The notes under the pieces were generated by a model. The model was not told where the DNA came from. It did not search any database and saw nothing but the letters and a program-made list of their open reading frames with translations. This document shows, in pieces, positions 10,501-22,199 of a DNA stretch of 64,000 nucleotides; within the stretch, counting starts at the first letter, position 1, and each line of letters begins with the position of its first letter. The position numbers and the translations under genes were made by a program. Source of the DNA: Clusia tigrina (lineage: Eukaryota; Arthropoda; Insecta; Diptera; Clusiidae). The stretch is taken from assembly GCA_920105625.2 (NCBI GenBank), contig OV050030.1, positions 411,323,034 to 411,387,033 of the forward strand, written 5' to 3'.

Positions 10501-11477
10501 CGAAGTCGGCTTGCACAAATGATTTACCGAAGAGCCCGGTTTGAAGCGTTTTCCAATGGTTATTTGCGGCTGCGTCTCAAGAGGTTTGAACTGGAAGATG
10601 AAAGAATTCCACACATTAATAAACAGAAACAATAAAACAATTCTTTTTCTCCCGCATCCCTTACCTTGAAAGCTTGATGCATGGCCACATCCGTCATCCA
10701 GTAATTCCCATGCACATCGATGGTCATACCGTGAGGCATATAAAACATTTCCTCACCCCATCCTGACTTGAATGCGCCCGTTTTCGGATCCAATATATAG
10801 ATGGTTTTCTCCTTAATTGGGCCGTATTCAATAAGGTAGGAAATGTTACTCTCATTGAAGGTGCTGTTGAGGGTGGAAAACACAAAGAGAAAATTTGGTC
10901 ATTGGAAAAAATGATGAGATTGCATATGGCGGAAAATGTTCACTTACTTTGCGTCCCAGTACCTGTCTGCTCGATGGAAAATTACCGGATTGCCGTGAGG
11001 ATCGATAGCCACTGCGGTGACTTGCCCGAAAGAATGGCTCTGAGTTGGCCAATTCTCCACCAGCACAGGCGTGGGCACATTCGCAGTGGGCGAAGCAACT
11101 ACGACATTGGCATTTTCATTGGCATGAGTGTTCGCTACCTCAATGGGAATCACTTCGCTATTGGTATTGGCAATGCTGTTTGCGTTGGGGCTGGATATTT
11201 GGTCGCCATCCATATGCAGTCCTCCAACCTGGTAGTGGGGAGGTGGGGAAGTTGAGCGAAAAATGGCCTTGAAATGTAGGCAAAATTTGCTTTTGCTACA
11301 CTAAAAACTTACCACTGCATTTTCTTTCAAGCGACGTTTTATCAACGCTCTCACATCATTGAAAAACCTTTCGTTCAGTGTTAGCGTCTCCTCGGGATAA
11401 TCCAAGCGATGCGATGGCAAGTGATTGGCTGCGGTTGCAGCCAGAAGAATAGTCAAAATAAAAAGTTGACCCAACAT
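7526..11477 (-). CDS. Pal2: Peptidyl-alpha-hydroxyglycine alpha-amidating lyase (PAL), complete
   Basis: Six exons in transcript order are 11477-11313, 11228-10948, 10863-10665, 10590-10477, 8077-7890 and 7829-7526. All junctions are GT-AG and phase-consistent, giving 416 residues. The N-terminus MLGQLFILTILLAATAA is a signal peptide, so the enzyme is secretory. NHL-type beta-propeller blades follow, carrying the lyase signatures: IFHRADRYWD, MFYMPHGMTIDVHGNYW, VADGYCNQRI, VPHA, ADREN and NPHSVAV. These supply the three zinc-type histidines (PHG, VPH, NPH) and the active-site tyrosine (DGYC) known for the family. PAL cleaves peptidyl-alpha-hydroxyglycine to the amidated peptide and glyoxylate, the second step of neuropeptide amidation; in flies the hydroxylase step is a separate gene. 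The start is the first ATG of the signal peptide. The length suggests Pal2 rather than the longer Pal1, but that choice is inferred. Exon 2 has an Asn/Ala/Thr-rich low-complexity stretch. Confidence 0.92.
8790..8895. repeat. Short tandem repeat in PAL intron 4
   Basis: About six copies of ACATTAACCTTCTC-type units, alternating with TGTGATACCTTCTC variants, lie in the 2.4 kb intron 8078-10476. Confidence 0.7.
8955..9385. repeat. Two diverged direct copies of a roughly 200-bp sequence in PAL intron 4
   Basis: The copy at about 8960-9130 (CCCCACTCCAAATC, then CATGCTTATCGCGTAC, then CTTGGACATACGT) recurs at about 9185-9350 (CCCCACTCCAAATC, then TATGCTTATCGCATAC, then CTTGGACATATGT). This is probably a dispersed repeat unit. 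No coding signal is seen. Confidence 0.65.
9570..9900. repeat. Second pair of diverged direct repeats in PAL intron 4
   Basis: A block at about 9575-9660 (AACAACAAAAACATAAATAA, then CCACTCCCTTGTTA, then AGTTGACCAGGCTGCC) recurs at about 9790-9890 (ACAAAAACAAAAACAAATA, then CCAACTCCCTTTTTA, then AGCTGACCATATTGGC). The remainder of the intron to 10476 is AT-rich with nothing recognised. Confidence 0.55.
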
Positions 11478-13982
11478 TTTCTAAATGTTGGCCATTGTGC
11501 TGTTTATTTTAGAAATTTGGTACCATATTTTTCATATATATAATATATACACTTACAATTCTCTTTACTGCGAAAACGTTACTTCTCCATCCTGACTTCA
11601 AATCACATCTGAATGGGTCTGGATTTATGGGTTTTGCAACTGGCAAACTTTATTGCGTATTAAGGTAGGTTAGACACATGCGCAGTTTAGCTGGCACAGT
11701 GGACATAAACCAATAAACTAACGGGATACGGGACAATACTTGGATCGGTTTTAAATATAATTCAAATGGCATTCGAATTGGCATTCAATTATTTACATAA
11801 ATTTATTTAAACATAATAAAATCCAAGGAAATAATCAGAAGCGGAATTTCCATAAAAATTTTGATCTTCGGTTCTAAGGTTGACCAAATTTAAAGTCACT
11901 GCTGATTCACTGCTTCGTTTCAGGGTCACTTATATATCATAAAGCATATATCATAAATCATACTAGGTTGGGGTTCAAGTTGGTCTCCGAGTCCCGTTGA
12001 ATATGGCTTTTGAGTTTATTGCAATAAGAACTACTCAATTGTAGTAAGTTTGTATGAGCAATTTAGAATCTTTATTAGCAATTATGAGCAATTATCCGCA
12101 ATATATGTGAGCAGTTTACAATTGAGTTGGTGCTATAAACCACTCCAAATGAGGTGAGATTGTAATGTTAATTGGAGAATCCAATGCTATTGTTACATTG
12201 AGATAAAGATGAGTGAGTGAGTGAGTGATTCCCCCTTTGCAAATCCTCTATCTCCACCTCTTCTCTGTTCCTTGTTGTTAAGGCATAAAACATAATGAGT
12301 GGTTAGAGCAGTCTTTTGATAGACTTTCGAACTATTTCACTGATTATATGAAGTATGGTTATAATTCGCTTTTGTTATTAGTTGCTTTTGATACTTCCTC
12401 AAATGATGAACTGCAGTAATATTAGGAAGTATGGTGACAATATACGATCTAGAGTCTAGCAAATCACTTATCGAACGTTACTAATTCTTTTGAGTTCTTT
12501 ACACTCTATCTAAAGTCTAAAAACTCAATTATCCAGGCTTCCTAATTCTTCTGAGTTATTTTGAATTTCGTACTCCTTGTGAGGTAAGGCTACCTCAAAA
12601 TCTCACTCACACGCCTTACTAATTCTTGTGAGTTATTTTATGAATTCTTTTGAGTTCTTTTGCCTTCCACACTCATTCACTCTGGTTTCTTAATTATCTC
12701 AATCGGATGAGTTGAGCTGTGAAGTGGTGGACAATTGTTGGAACTGTTGGTCCACTCTAACGTGTTATATTGGACATTTGCAGTGCATGTTGTATGAGAC
12801 ACACAACATTATTTGTTTGAAGCCGGAGTTGTAGTTGGAGTTGGATTGGTTTTGATAGGTTCGACTCCAACACAACACACTTTTGTAATATCGTTTAAGA
12901 CTAAACAAATAGTACAAGATACAATTGTGTTATCCTCCGTGTATATACAAATTCTTCACCATATATGTGTACAGTTCAAGTCCCCAGTCTCCAAACCAAC
13001 CACAAAAAGATAGCTGCGTTCTTGCTGAATTTTCATATGAAAAATTGTTATTTGCTGCCCTCGTTCCACTGTGCCATTCTCAGGTATCATGTATCGATTT
13101 TCCAAAATTTTGCTGACGCAAATGAGCTCTGCATACATACCCCCACCCATTTCCGCCCACATTCGTGTATGCAGCTGCATTTGACAAGGCATACATCGCT
13201 GATAACTAGGATAACCAGGGCTCAAATCTAAAAATAACCCATTTCACCACCAAACGAAGGCCATATCTGCATATGTGAACGCATACATTGGTAGGTATGT
13301 GTGTGTGTGTGTTAAATAGAATATATTTTATTAGTAAAATTTCTTAAATAACAAACATTTGAATTAAAAATATGCAACAATACGAGTAAATGGGTAAAAT
13401 TTTCTTTAACAGTTCGTGAGCCTTTCGCACTAACTACGAGGGCAAAAACATTCATGAGTCTACTTTAAAAGTGGAAGCATATTTTTAGGGGTATACGTGG
13501 ACGTGAGTACGCATGTATAAGTGAGTGTGTTAACTTTTGTGAGCAGTGTGTGTAGGTAAACAGCACCATATTGTTTGTGGGGCAGAAATTGCGCTGGTGA
13601 AAGTTTCCCTGAATCACATTTCATTTTCTCCTTTAAGGCAGTTTTTTTCAAGGGCCCCAATCCCAACTGGGTTGCGTCCATATGTAACCCGTATCGGTCA
13701 TGGAGCAGTAGGCATTGTAATAGCGTCCTGGTGAACTAAACACAACGAAAGATACAATCAACTAATATACCATTGTAAGTGCCTTCAATAGTACCGGCAG
13801 TAAGAAAATTGTGGACACTTGCAGCGAAAGAGATTCTGAAATTCTTCCTTGCAGACTTCATTCCACCAGCAAGTGCGCTATACCAAAAAAAAAAAAACAC
13901 ACCAAAAATACATCACATTAAGGTAGAGTACTGTAAATATATGTTAATATCTTCATTTATATGTGAATCGGCCTCCGCTCAC
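11478..13982. other. PAL upstream region and unassigned AT-rich DNA
   Basis: No gene is recognised. The PAL promoter and 5' UTR should lie just above 11477. Short TGAGT-rich simple sequence occurs at 12213-12228, and degenerate repeats of TTCTTTTGAGTTCTTT type at about 12480-12660. A (GT)n run is at 13300-13312. Confidence 0.3.
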
Positions 13983-14096
13983 CTCAGTCATGTAGCCGTG
14001 TACACTCTGATCCGAGTAGCTGCGCTTGCTGATGCGTCCTGCCAATGTTGCCGCACTTAACACCAGCGAACATGTCCACAGCACGGTCAGTAGTAC
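13983..14096 (-). CDS. Possible single exon with signal-peptide-like segment, unknown gene
   Basis: On the minus strand, a CTTGCAG acceptor is followed by 38 in-phase codons and a GTGAGC donor. The peptide begins VLLTVLWTCSLVLSAATLAG, a good hydrophobic signal or anchor, followed by RISKRSYSDQSVHGYMTE with a KR dibasic site. The open frame also continues upstream to an ATG at 14207 without splicing. The layout would suit a small secreted peptide precursor, but no partner exons were identified and the call is weak. Confidence 0.25.
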
Positions 14097-14820
14097 CTGC
14101 AAGCAGAACCAAATATTACAACCGCGTAATCCGGAGCAATTGTGCCACTCCACTGCAAGTAAACCTTTCTCATTTATTTCAATTGCGCCGCACTCCAATA
14201 TTTTCAATTAATTTTTACTACCCCGATTGAGGGGGATTTGAGTGCCTCGTAATCAAATTCGATGCGTTTCACTTTAATTTAATTTATGAGCTTTTAACTT
14301 CACAGCCGTGCGCTGCGTTCCTGCTTGTCGCGTTATGCCATGCATATCCTTTCTCTTGCCAGCAGTGGGTTTTTGTGTTGTTGTTGCTGTTTTGGAGCCG
14401 CAGCAACGGCAGCAACGGCAGCAGCGGCGCCATTTTCGCTTTGCGAGTAAGGGTTACTTTTTAGGTCCTCATGCGCTTTGGGTTATGTTAGGTTAGGCTC
14501 ATGTCAAATCTGAAGTGCTTTCGGCTGCCGCCGCCGTGGTTCTTGTTGCTATTGTGCATTTCTTCGTTTCGCAGTAGGCTTATTGCGTGTCACTCTGTAA
14601 GCCTGCTGTGAGTATTGTCGCGGTGGTTTCAGCAGCATTCGAAATTTATGCAAGCGTGTGAATTCATTTTCGGTACATTTATTCGGCAAATGGACACTCT
14701 AAATTTCGTAAGTAATAAAATTAATGGACCAGCAAATGATAGCAGCACACATTGATAGGGATACAGGGTGTGTTGCGTTTGTGGTAAAGCTCTACACATA
14801 CAAAAAATTCTCGAGTGTTG
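14097..14820. other. Unassigned DNA with short CAG/CGG-rich low complexity
   Basis: A CAGCAACGGCAGCAACGGC run occurs at about 14400-14430 and CTGCCGCCGCCGTGG at about 14524-14538. No gene model is supported. Confidence 0.3.
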
Positions 14821-14827
14821 CTTACAT

Positions 14828-15185
14828 TTAAATGGCCATTTTCAGTTACTTCTCAACCAGCGCTTGTGTGAGTGATTCCCACGGATTGTGCTAAATAGGG
14901 GTTTTAGCATTCATGACTAAACATGAATAAACATTAAAAAATGTACATATGCCATAAGTGAAAGGTTATGTAAATGGCCACTTTCAGTTACTTCTCAACC
15001 AGCCCTTGTGCGATTGATTCCCACGGATTTTAATAGAATTTGAATGGGAACATTTGTATTGCGATGCCAGACGAATCCAATGGAGAAAGTTGCAGATAAC
15101 ATAAATACATTGAGCTAAATAGGGCTTTTAGCATTCATGACTAAACATGAATAAACATAAAATAATGTATGCCATAAGTGAAAGG
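14828..15185. repeat. Tandemly duplicated segment of roughly 150-250 bp
   Basis: AAATGGCCA, TTTCAGTTACTTCTCAACCA and GATTCCCACGGATT at about 14829-14890 recur at about 14970-15030. GCATTCATGACTAAACATGA, followed by GCCATAAGTGAAAGGTTATG, at about 14908-14970 recurs at about 15130-15190. The right end runs into the GATAAGTTA minisatellite. Confidence 0.75.
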
Positions 15186-15932
15186 TTATGAGTGATGAGT
15201 CATTAGTATTAACTCCTTAGTAATAAGTTAGTAGTAAAAGCTCATGTGATAAGTTAATAGTGATGGGTTATTAGTGATGAGTTGATATTAACACGCCATT
15301 AGTGATAACTAATTGTTGAAAGACCATTAATGATAATGTAGTGGAGAAAAATTATTAGTGATAACTATGCAGTGAGAGGTCATTAGGTGATAATTTAGTG
15401 GTGAAAGCTCATTAGTGATAATTTAGTATTGAAAGATAATCATTGTTAAGTTATTCGTGAAAGGTCATTAGTAACAAATTAGTAGTGACAGGTTAAAAGT
15501 GATAAGTTCTCCGTAAAAGGTCATCAGTGTTATAAGTTAGTAGTGACACATGATAAGGTAGTAGCGAAAGGTCATTAATGATAAGTTGGTAGTGACATGT
15601 AATTAGCGATAAGTAGTGACAGGTTATTAGTGAAAAGTTGGCAGCAAAAGGTCGTCAGTGGCAATTTAGTGATGAAATATAATTAGTGTTAAGTTAGAAG
15701 TGAACGCCATTAGGGTTCAGTTATACGTGAAAGGTCATTAGTGATAAGTCACTATGTTATTGTTGATATTTTAGTGGTGAAGGTCATAAGTGGTAAGTCA
15801 TTATGTTATTGTTGATATTTTGGTGGTAAAGGTCATAAGTGATAATTTATAGGAGAAAAGCAATTCGTGATAAGTTAGTAGTGACATGTTATTAGTGATA
15901 AGTTGTCAATAAAAGGTCATCAGTGATAAGTT
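15186..15932. repeat. Degenerate minisatellite (GATAAGTTAGTAGTGA / AAAGGTCATTAGT), left part
   Basis: About 25 degenerate copies of a roughly 30-bp unit alternate GATAAGTTAGTAGTGA with AAAGGTCATTAGT. The same repeat resumes at 19033-19085 on the other side of a Jockey element, so one array has been split by the insertion. Confidence 0.85.
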
Positions 15933-18900
15933 TATGGAGGCATCTGTTTCTAAAGGAAGTCGTCTTTTGAGTCTGCGACTGGTTGGGTGATTATTCAGAA
16001 GGACTGAAGCAAGTATGTTAGGGTGCCTTGAAAAGCGTTCACAATATCCTGAGTTATATCGAAGTATCTCTTCACTTATATTTGGCATCTCTAGATCTCG
16101 ATGTAAAAGTTGGTTTGTTACATACCAAGGGGCGTTTGCTATCCGACGTAGTACCTTTGATTGGTATCTTTGCAGAATCGCAATATTAGATTTTGACGCT
16201 GATCCCTATAACTGGAGACTTCAGTATGACTTTATAAACTAGAACTTTATTTTCAATTGAAAGCTGGGAGTTGCTATCCATGAGCCCGTTCAAGGAGTTT
16301 AGTTTTATGCCCAATTGTTTTCTTTTAGCAAAGATATGCTTCCGCCAGGTCAGTCGACGATCTAAATGAAAACCCAGGTACTTAGTATCTGTTGACTGTG
16401 GTAGTTTCACGTTGTTACAAAATACGGGTGGACACGTGTTCTTTCTGAGAGTGGAAGTTACTTGGGTAGAATTGGTCGTATTTGCTTTCATTCTCCGCTT
16501 TTGTAGCCATGCTTCTATATTGTAGAGGCTTAATTGCAGATCAGCCGATGCTGTCACATGGTTGGAGTGAGTTACCATAATCACTGTATCGTCAGCAAAG
16601 ATAGGAGTTGTCGTATTTGCTGTTGTTGGTATATCTGCTGTAAATAGTGTGTAGAGCACAGGACCCAGAACGCTTCCTTGTAGGACGCCGGATTTGATTG
16701 GATATAATTTTCTGACTTCGTCGTTGAATTCGATCATGATATGTCAATCTTCAAGATAGGATTTCAGGATACAGTAGTAGTTAGAAGGCAAAACGTGTTT
16801 CAGTTTGTAGAGTAATCCAGGGTGCCAGACTTTATCGAATGATCGGATGATGTCCAGAAATGCGACAGTATAATACTTTTTACTTTCAAAAGCCTCTCTA
16901 ATAGCCTTGTATACTCGATATACCTGTTCCGTGGTCGCGTGCTGTTTTCTAAACCCAAACTGATGATTAGGTATTAGGTGTCTTTCAATAAGAATGGGCA
17001 TTTGTTTTTTGAGGAGGAGTTTTTCTAGCACCTTCGAGACAATGGGCAGCAAATTAATGGGTCTGTAGGATGTTACTTCCCCCCCTTATGTTTCCCAAAT
17101 ATTGGTATAACGACTATTTGTGAGGGACGTGACCAAGATGCAGTTGAGTCAGGTAGATCCTTTAGTATTTTGCCTGTGATAAGATAGTCTCCCAGCGCTT
17201 TATTTCCTTTCAGCTTCACACATAGTCTTTTTACGTCTTTTTGCCTAAATCGTGATATTGGTGGCTCTAATTCACCTGGAGACTGTAAAAAACTCCAAAT
17301 TTCGCTTTCGACCTAATGCGAGACATGTGGAAATGGCTCGAATACATGTGAAAAGTGTTCTGCAAAGGTAACTGCCTTATCTCCGTCACACTTGGCGCAC
17401 CCATTCTTCGTTCTTATTGGGGGAACATATATGGTTGGTCGTCACTTTAATGATTGAGTAGCTTTTCATAGTGAGTAGTCCGTTGGTTCTGTGGATGAAA
17501 GGTTTGCCAGAAAGCTCTGAATCTTATTGTTATTTCTGTCCTATAGTAACTGTTTTAGTGCCTTTGTTGCCTTGTTAAATAAATGTCACTTGGATACCTC
17601 GTAGTTTGCAATGTTTTTCGTTGTTTACGTTTCTCAATCAGTCTTTTCTTAATATCTGTGTCAGTTTTTAAGCACGATTTCGATAGGTGTAACTCTGGAG
17701 TAGACATCCTGCTTGCTGAATAGTCCGAATAAATATTTCTACAGCTTCATCTGTGCCTTCTTTACATTTGAGACGGAGTGGAAGTGTTTCATTTAATATT
17801 TGTCTGAGCTAGTTTGTTGTGCAAAGTTGGGGACATTGTTTGATCACTGGTTTGGAGTTCATATATATAAAAAAAGGTGAATGATCAGAAGATGAATCTA
17901 AACACGATTCTGCTATGACGTTATTTAATGCAATGCCTTTCATTACGCAAAAATCTATGACGTCAGGGACTTTCTTGTTTTCTGAAGGTTAGTACGTTGG
18001 TTCTCCATTTGATAAGTGTGTGTATTTGTTAGACAGAATGGTATTTAGAAATTCTCTGCCCATGGGGTTTATTATTCTTGAACCCCACTGAGTGTGCTTT
18101 GAGTTGTAGTCGCCAGCAACAGCAAATCTTGGCCTCAAAGTTTGAAAAAATGGTTAAATTGGTGTTTTTTAACAGCTTGTCTAGGTGGACAGTAGACAGA
18201 AGTGATAGTTGGAGGCACAACTTGGTCGAATATAGCTACGCTGGTTGCTTGAATATGTGGGTGTTGGTATTTATCTGGAGGTTGATGTTTTTTATTACAT
18301 TCTACTATGATAGCTGTTCCACCTCTCGGGGTTCCGGCAGGATGGTTTGTGGAGTATATATTGTATTGAGGTATATTTGTAAAACTTTTGAATGTTAAAT
18401 CAGTTTCAGAAACTATCATGATATCTATTTTATGTTCTGTAAGAAAATGTTTCACTTCTTGAATATGTTGGGCTAATACCATACAGCTATAATAAGTGGG
18501 GTCATTTTTACACTATTTTTGCCAAGATTGTCGTAAGAAGGTTGAGAATAGTGCTCATTTGTTCCATGAGATTTTTTTAATAATCGATTTTAGTTCGGTC
18601 ATGTCATTGGCTTTCTCTTGATGAGATATGTTATTTTCTGGTGATCTCTCGGTTTGTTCTGTTGGCTTTACATTCATCATTTCATTCATTCATTTCAGCG
18701 TACAGAAATTCCGTATTTATGTGGCGAAGTGCTTGTGTTATTGTTCTGTACCTATCTTCTGTTTTTGGCTGTATTTTGACTTCCCCACCTTTGTTGTATT
18801 TGGCTATGATTTGATGGAGCAATTACGGGATTTTTGATCCGAGTTGTAACTACTTCTTTTTTACGAATTGTGGGATACATTTTTTCCTGGAGTTCCTTAA

Positions 18901-19032
18901 TAACTGTACAACCCTTAGAGTTTGCTTCCGCACAAGACGCACTGGACATTTGATGATTTGTCCTCCCTTTTGCATTCTGTAGTAGAATGATTAAGAGCGC
19001 ATTTTACATTTCGCGATTCAGACTCTGGACTG
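15933..19032 (-). mobile_element. Jockey-clade non-LTR retrotransposon, decayed, near full length
   Basis: Read on the minus strand, 19060-18900 gives a gag zinc-knuckle remnant (KCALNHSTTEC, VLCG). 18480-18135 gives an apurinic endonuclease domain (HKIDIMIVSET, VYCPPRQ). 17052-16190 gives the reverse transcriptase (LIPNHQFGFRKQHATTEQVY, AFLDIIRSFDKVWH, GVLQGSVLGPVLY, catalytic FADDTVI, TKYLGFHLDRRLTWRKHI). The usual C-terminal end (HPNILA, RLKR) lies at 16040-15960. No RNase H is present, as expected for Jockey. Multiple frameshifts and stops make it inactive. It sits inside the GATAAGTTA minisatellite, and target-site duplications cannot be separated from the repeat itself. Confidence 0.88.
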
Positions 19033-19085
19033 GTCATTAGTGATAAGTTATTAGTGAAAGGGATTGAGTGAGAAGTTGTTAGTGA
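19033..19085. repeat. Right remnant of the split GATAAGTTA minisatellite
   Basis: TGGTCATTAGTGATAAGTTA and TTAGTGAAAGG match the array at 15186-15932. Confidence 0.8.
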
Positions 19086-19565
19086 CTCGATATTTAACGG
19101 GTTTAGGCAGGCGAAACTGACGCTGACAATCTTTGGATTCTTCATTGTAATACTTAACTTTTAAGAAGAACAACCTGGAGCTAAGATCTGATGAAGTATG
19201 AGTATATAAATAAGAAACCAAGGTGTGAGCGGGCATAAGGACTCTCATTTCGAGACACTTTCGGCCCATCGGCGATGTCGATCCTTGAAAATTTACTTCC
19301 GTTAACGAGTTTTTAAAGTGCATATCCAATTAGTCTATCGTCAGTTTCGAGGTTATTTCTGGATGTTCTCTAACGCTTTGATATTAAGATGTTTATATCG
19401 AAAGAGAGGCAGAGATGGATATTATGGACTCACGTATGTGAGTATGAGGTCATTATTTAAAACTCGTAGTATTTATCTCGAAAGAACGTCATTAATGACT
19501 CATAAAATTGGTAAAGATTGGAGAGCGGGGTATATCGAATGTTGTATAATTTGAATGTAATAATT
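19086..19565. other. Unassigned DNA
   Basis: Open frames at 19051-19329 (-) and 19318-19554 (+) have no recognisable motifs. Confidence 0.25.
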
Positions 19566-20015
19566 ATAAATTAAACAAAAAATTTAAAGATCCAATTCGT
19601 CTTTTTCTTAATCTTTTCAGAGCTGAAAGACAAGTTTGGCCTACCAAGAAAATCATTGGGACATGAGAAATCAGTAAGTAGGTGGGTAGGTTGGGCAGCC
19701 GCATCACCAATAAACCAGTGATGCCACTTAGACCACCAGTTGGGTCTGTTGTGAGCAGTGGATGCGAGGCATGGCTACGCTTCCCCCTCCAGGTTGAACC
19801 AACCTGAGCCTTTTGTAAAGCGAAGAAGGTTTCTAACATCTGACTGGTATAGATTATCTATACTTGTTATGAAGAGGGATCCTAGTAAACCTTCTCTATT
19901 TCTAGCAAAAGCTGGACACGTACAGAAGAGATTCTGGGCCGTTTCCAGTTCCTCCTCCTGCAACAGAAATCATGCGTATAAACATTCTCCTTGCATGATG
20001 TCCTATTAGACTAAA
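19566..20015 (-). mobile_element. 3' end fragment of an RNase-H-type non-LTR retrotransposon
   Basis: Minus-strand translation of 20000-19775 gives LQEEELETAQNLFCTCPAFA and then LLRFTKGSGWF, the conserved C-terminal Cys-rich tail of this element group. The non-coding tail (19760-19675) reads GACCCAACTGGTGGTC, then GTGATGCGGCTGCCCA, then ACCTACCCACCTACTTACT. The same tail occurs at 57215-57300. Confidence 0.7.
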
Positions 20016-20644
20016 TCAGTAAGTAATGTTTCCGGTTATGCTTTTAATGAGGAATTGTTTCTCTATGAGAATCCTCAATTCGAGCCCAATTACAGAAACG
20101 TTAATTAAATGATCTGAGTGCACGAAACCCTCTGAATATTAATTGGTACAAAGTTATCAACTGTATAATTCCAACGCGAAGCTGCAGAAAATTATAAGAT
20201 TGCAAACCTTAAATGCAGTGCTATGAGTTGCCTCCAAGATAAGATGGGATTATTGTTCACTGATGATGTCGGCATCGTTGATCTTCATACAAATTCAGAC
20301 AGGACTGCATTGTTCAATCTGAAAATCGAGTGGGTTGTCAGGTGTAATAGGACAACATGAAACAGGAGTCTGTAGCAACAAACAAGGAGTCTGTGCATTT
20401 TTAAAATTTGAGGTAACGAAATATTTCATATAGTTACTTATCGATCCCACCTTTCTTGTAAGCCAGAATATAGGTACACACAGCTATAACTCTTACTTTT
20501 ATGCTTTTACTATTCTATCCATATACTAGGATGGCCACTAGGTCGACAGACTTGAATAAAAAAAGACGCATCCTGCTATTTCATTACTATATAATCGGAT
20601 TTTTGTAATAACATCACACATGGCGCCAGCCTTGAGATTCACCA
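20016..20644. other. Unassigned AT-rich DNA
   Basis: No motif-bearing open frame or repeat structure was recognised. Confidence 0.25.
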
Positions 20645-21290
20645 TAGGATAACACTTGCCATCAGGGGATCTGTCATGAGGAGTTCTGTCATCAGAAGCT
20701 CTTTAATCTGGAGTTCTGTTATCACATCTTCTGTCATCAGCATTCCTGCCATTAGGAGTTCTATCATTTGGAGTTCTGTCATCAGAAGGTCTGCCATGAG
20801 GAGTTCTGTCATCAATAGTTCTGCTCACTAGCAGCAGAGTTTTCTATCAACTGTTCTGTCATCTGCATTAATGTCAGGAGGAGTTCTGTTATCAGAACTT
20901 CTGTCATCAGCACTTCTGTCATCAGGAGTTTTGTCATCAGAAGTTCTTTCAGCTGGAGTTCTGTCATCAGTATTTCTGTCATGAGGAGTTCTGTTATCAG
21001 GAATTCTGTCATCAGAAGCTCTGTCATAAGAAGTTCTGTCATCAGCATTTCTGTCATGAGGAGTTCTGTCATCATCATTTCTGTCATGAGGAGTTCTGTC
21101 ATCAGCATTTCTATCATGAGGAGTTCTGTCATCAGCATTTCTATCATGGGGAGTTTTGTCATCAGAAGTTTTATCATCAGGAGTTTTGTCATTAGAAGCT
21201 CTGTCATGAGGAGTTCTGTCATCAGTAGCTCTGTCATGAGGAATTCTGTCATCAGGAGATCTGCTCACTAGCAGCAGAGTTTTCTATCAA
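20645..21290. repeat. 15/30-bp minisatellite (GGAGTTCTGTCATCA-type)
   Basis: About 40 half-units of 15 bp, paired into 30-bp units (GGAGTTCTGTCATCAG plus CATTTCTGTCATGA). Because the period is a multiple of three, two minus-strand frames and one plus-strand frame stay open for 96-146 codons. CTGCTCACTAGCAGCAGAG followed by TTTTCTATCAACTG occurs at about 20821 and again at 21261, so a roughly 440-bp block was duplicated together with its flank. Confidence 0.85.
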
Positions 21291-21965
21291 CTGAGCTCTA
21301 TAAGTTATCACGTACATCCCGCTGTATATCAATTAAGCATGAATAATTCCAATAACTGATGTAATGGTACTAGAGGGAAATGGATGTGGAGGGGATGATC
21401 TCTACATCGACATCGAGGTAGTGTGGAAAATTCTGTGCTCCACTTAATCCATTGTAATGCTTTCATGTCTGCAATATAGTTAACCGCCTAAGAAAACATC
21501 GCCTTAGTTTGCTAGGAAATGCCAAGCGAAGTATGTGGAAGATGGTGCTCCAGCGAATACCCAAAATACAGCCTCATTTCACTGTTGACTGCTTGTATAA
21601 GTATTGATAAGGTTGCAGTCCTATTATTTAAAATCTTTACTAAACTATATTTACATTTTAGGTTGCACCTTCATTGTGTGGAAGACCATGTTTACATGCA
21701 TTTCGTTTACCAAAAATATGGAATTATTCGGATTAAGTGACAGCCAATTAGAGTATGTGTCTTGAAACCACTGGAAATACCTTTCCCAAAAATATTTGCA
21801 AAAGTGCGTTTATTTTAGTTAAAATTACCTCATTTAATTCAATTTCATAAAATTTTGTTCTTAAGCATTGGCACCATAGAAAATAGAAAAAAACAAGGAA
21901 CAATTTTTATGTCTGCTTTTGATTGCATTGAAAATTCTCTTCAAACTTTTTATTATGAGGAACTT
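21291..21965. other. Unassigned AT-rich DNA
   Basis: A 73-codon plus frame at 21519-21740 has no recognised motif. Nothing else was seen. Confidence 0.25.
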
Positions 21966-22199
21966 CCCATACTCTAATCGAGTCCCATACTCTAATCGAG
22001 TCCCATACTCTAATCGAGTCCCATACTCTAATCGAGTCCCATACTCTAATCGAGTCCCATACTCTAATCGAGTCCCATACTCTAATCGAGTCCCATACTC
22101 TAATCGAGTCCCATATTTTAATCGAGTCCCATACTCTAATCGAGTCCCATACTCTAATCGAGTCCCATATTCTAATCGAGTTCTATATTCTAATCGAGA
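21966..22199. repeat. 18-bp minisatellite, 13 copies
   Basis: Thirteen near-perfect units of CCCATACTCTAATCGAGT, with the last two degenerate. The plus frame encodes PYSNRV repeats and the minus frame LEYGTR repeats, again because the period is divisible by three. There are no unique spacers, so this is not CRISPR-like. Confidence 0.93.

Noticed and set aside
14399..14430. Glutamine-rich coding repeat
   Set aside because: Short CAG/CGG low-complexity run with no surrounding gene model.
20812..21271. 146-codon minus-strand repetitive frames
   Set aside because: Produced by a 15/30-bp minisatellite; two overlapping frames are open at once, as expected by chance.
21966..22199. CRISPR-like array
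   Set aside because: Units are contiguous 18-bp repeats with no spacers, in a eukaryotic genome.
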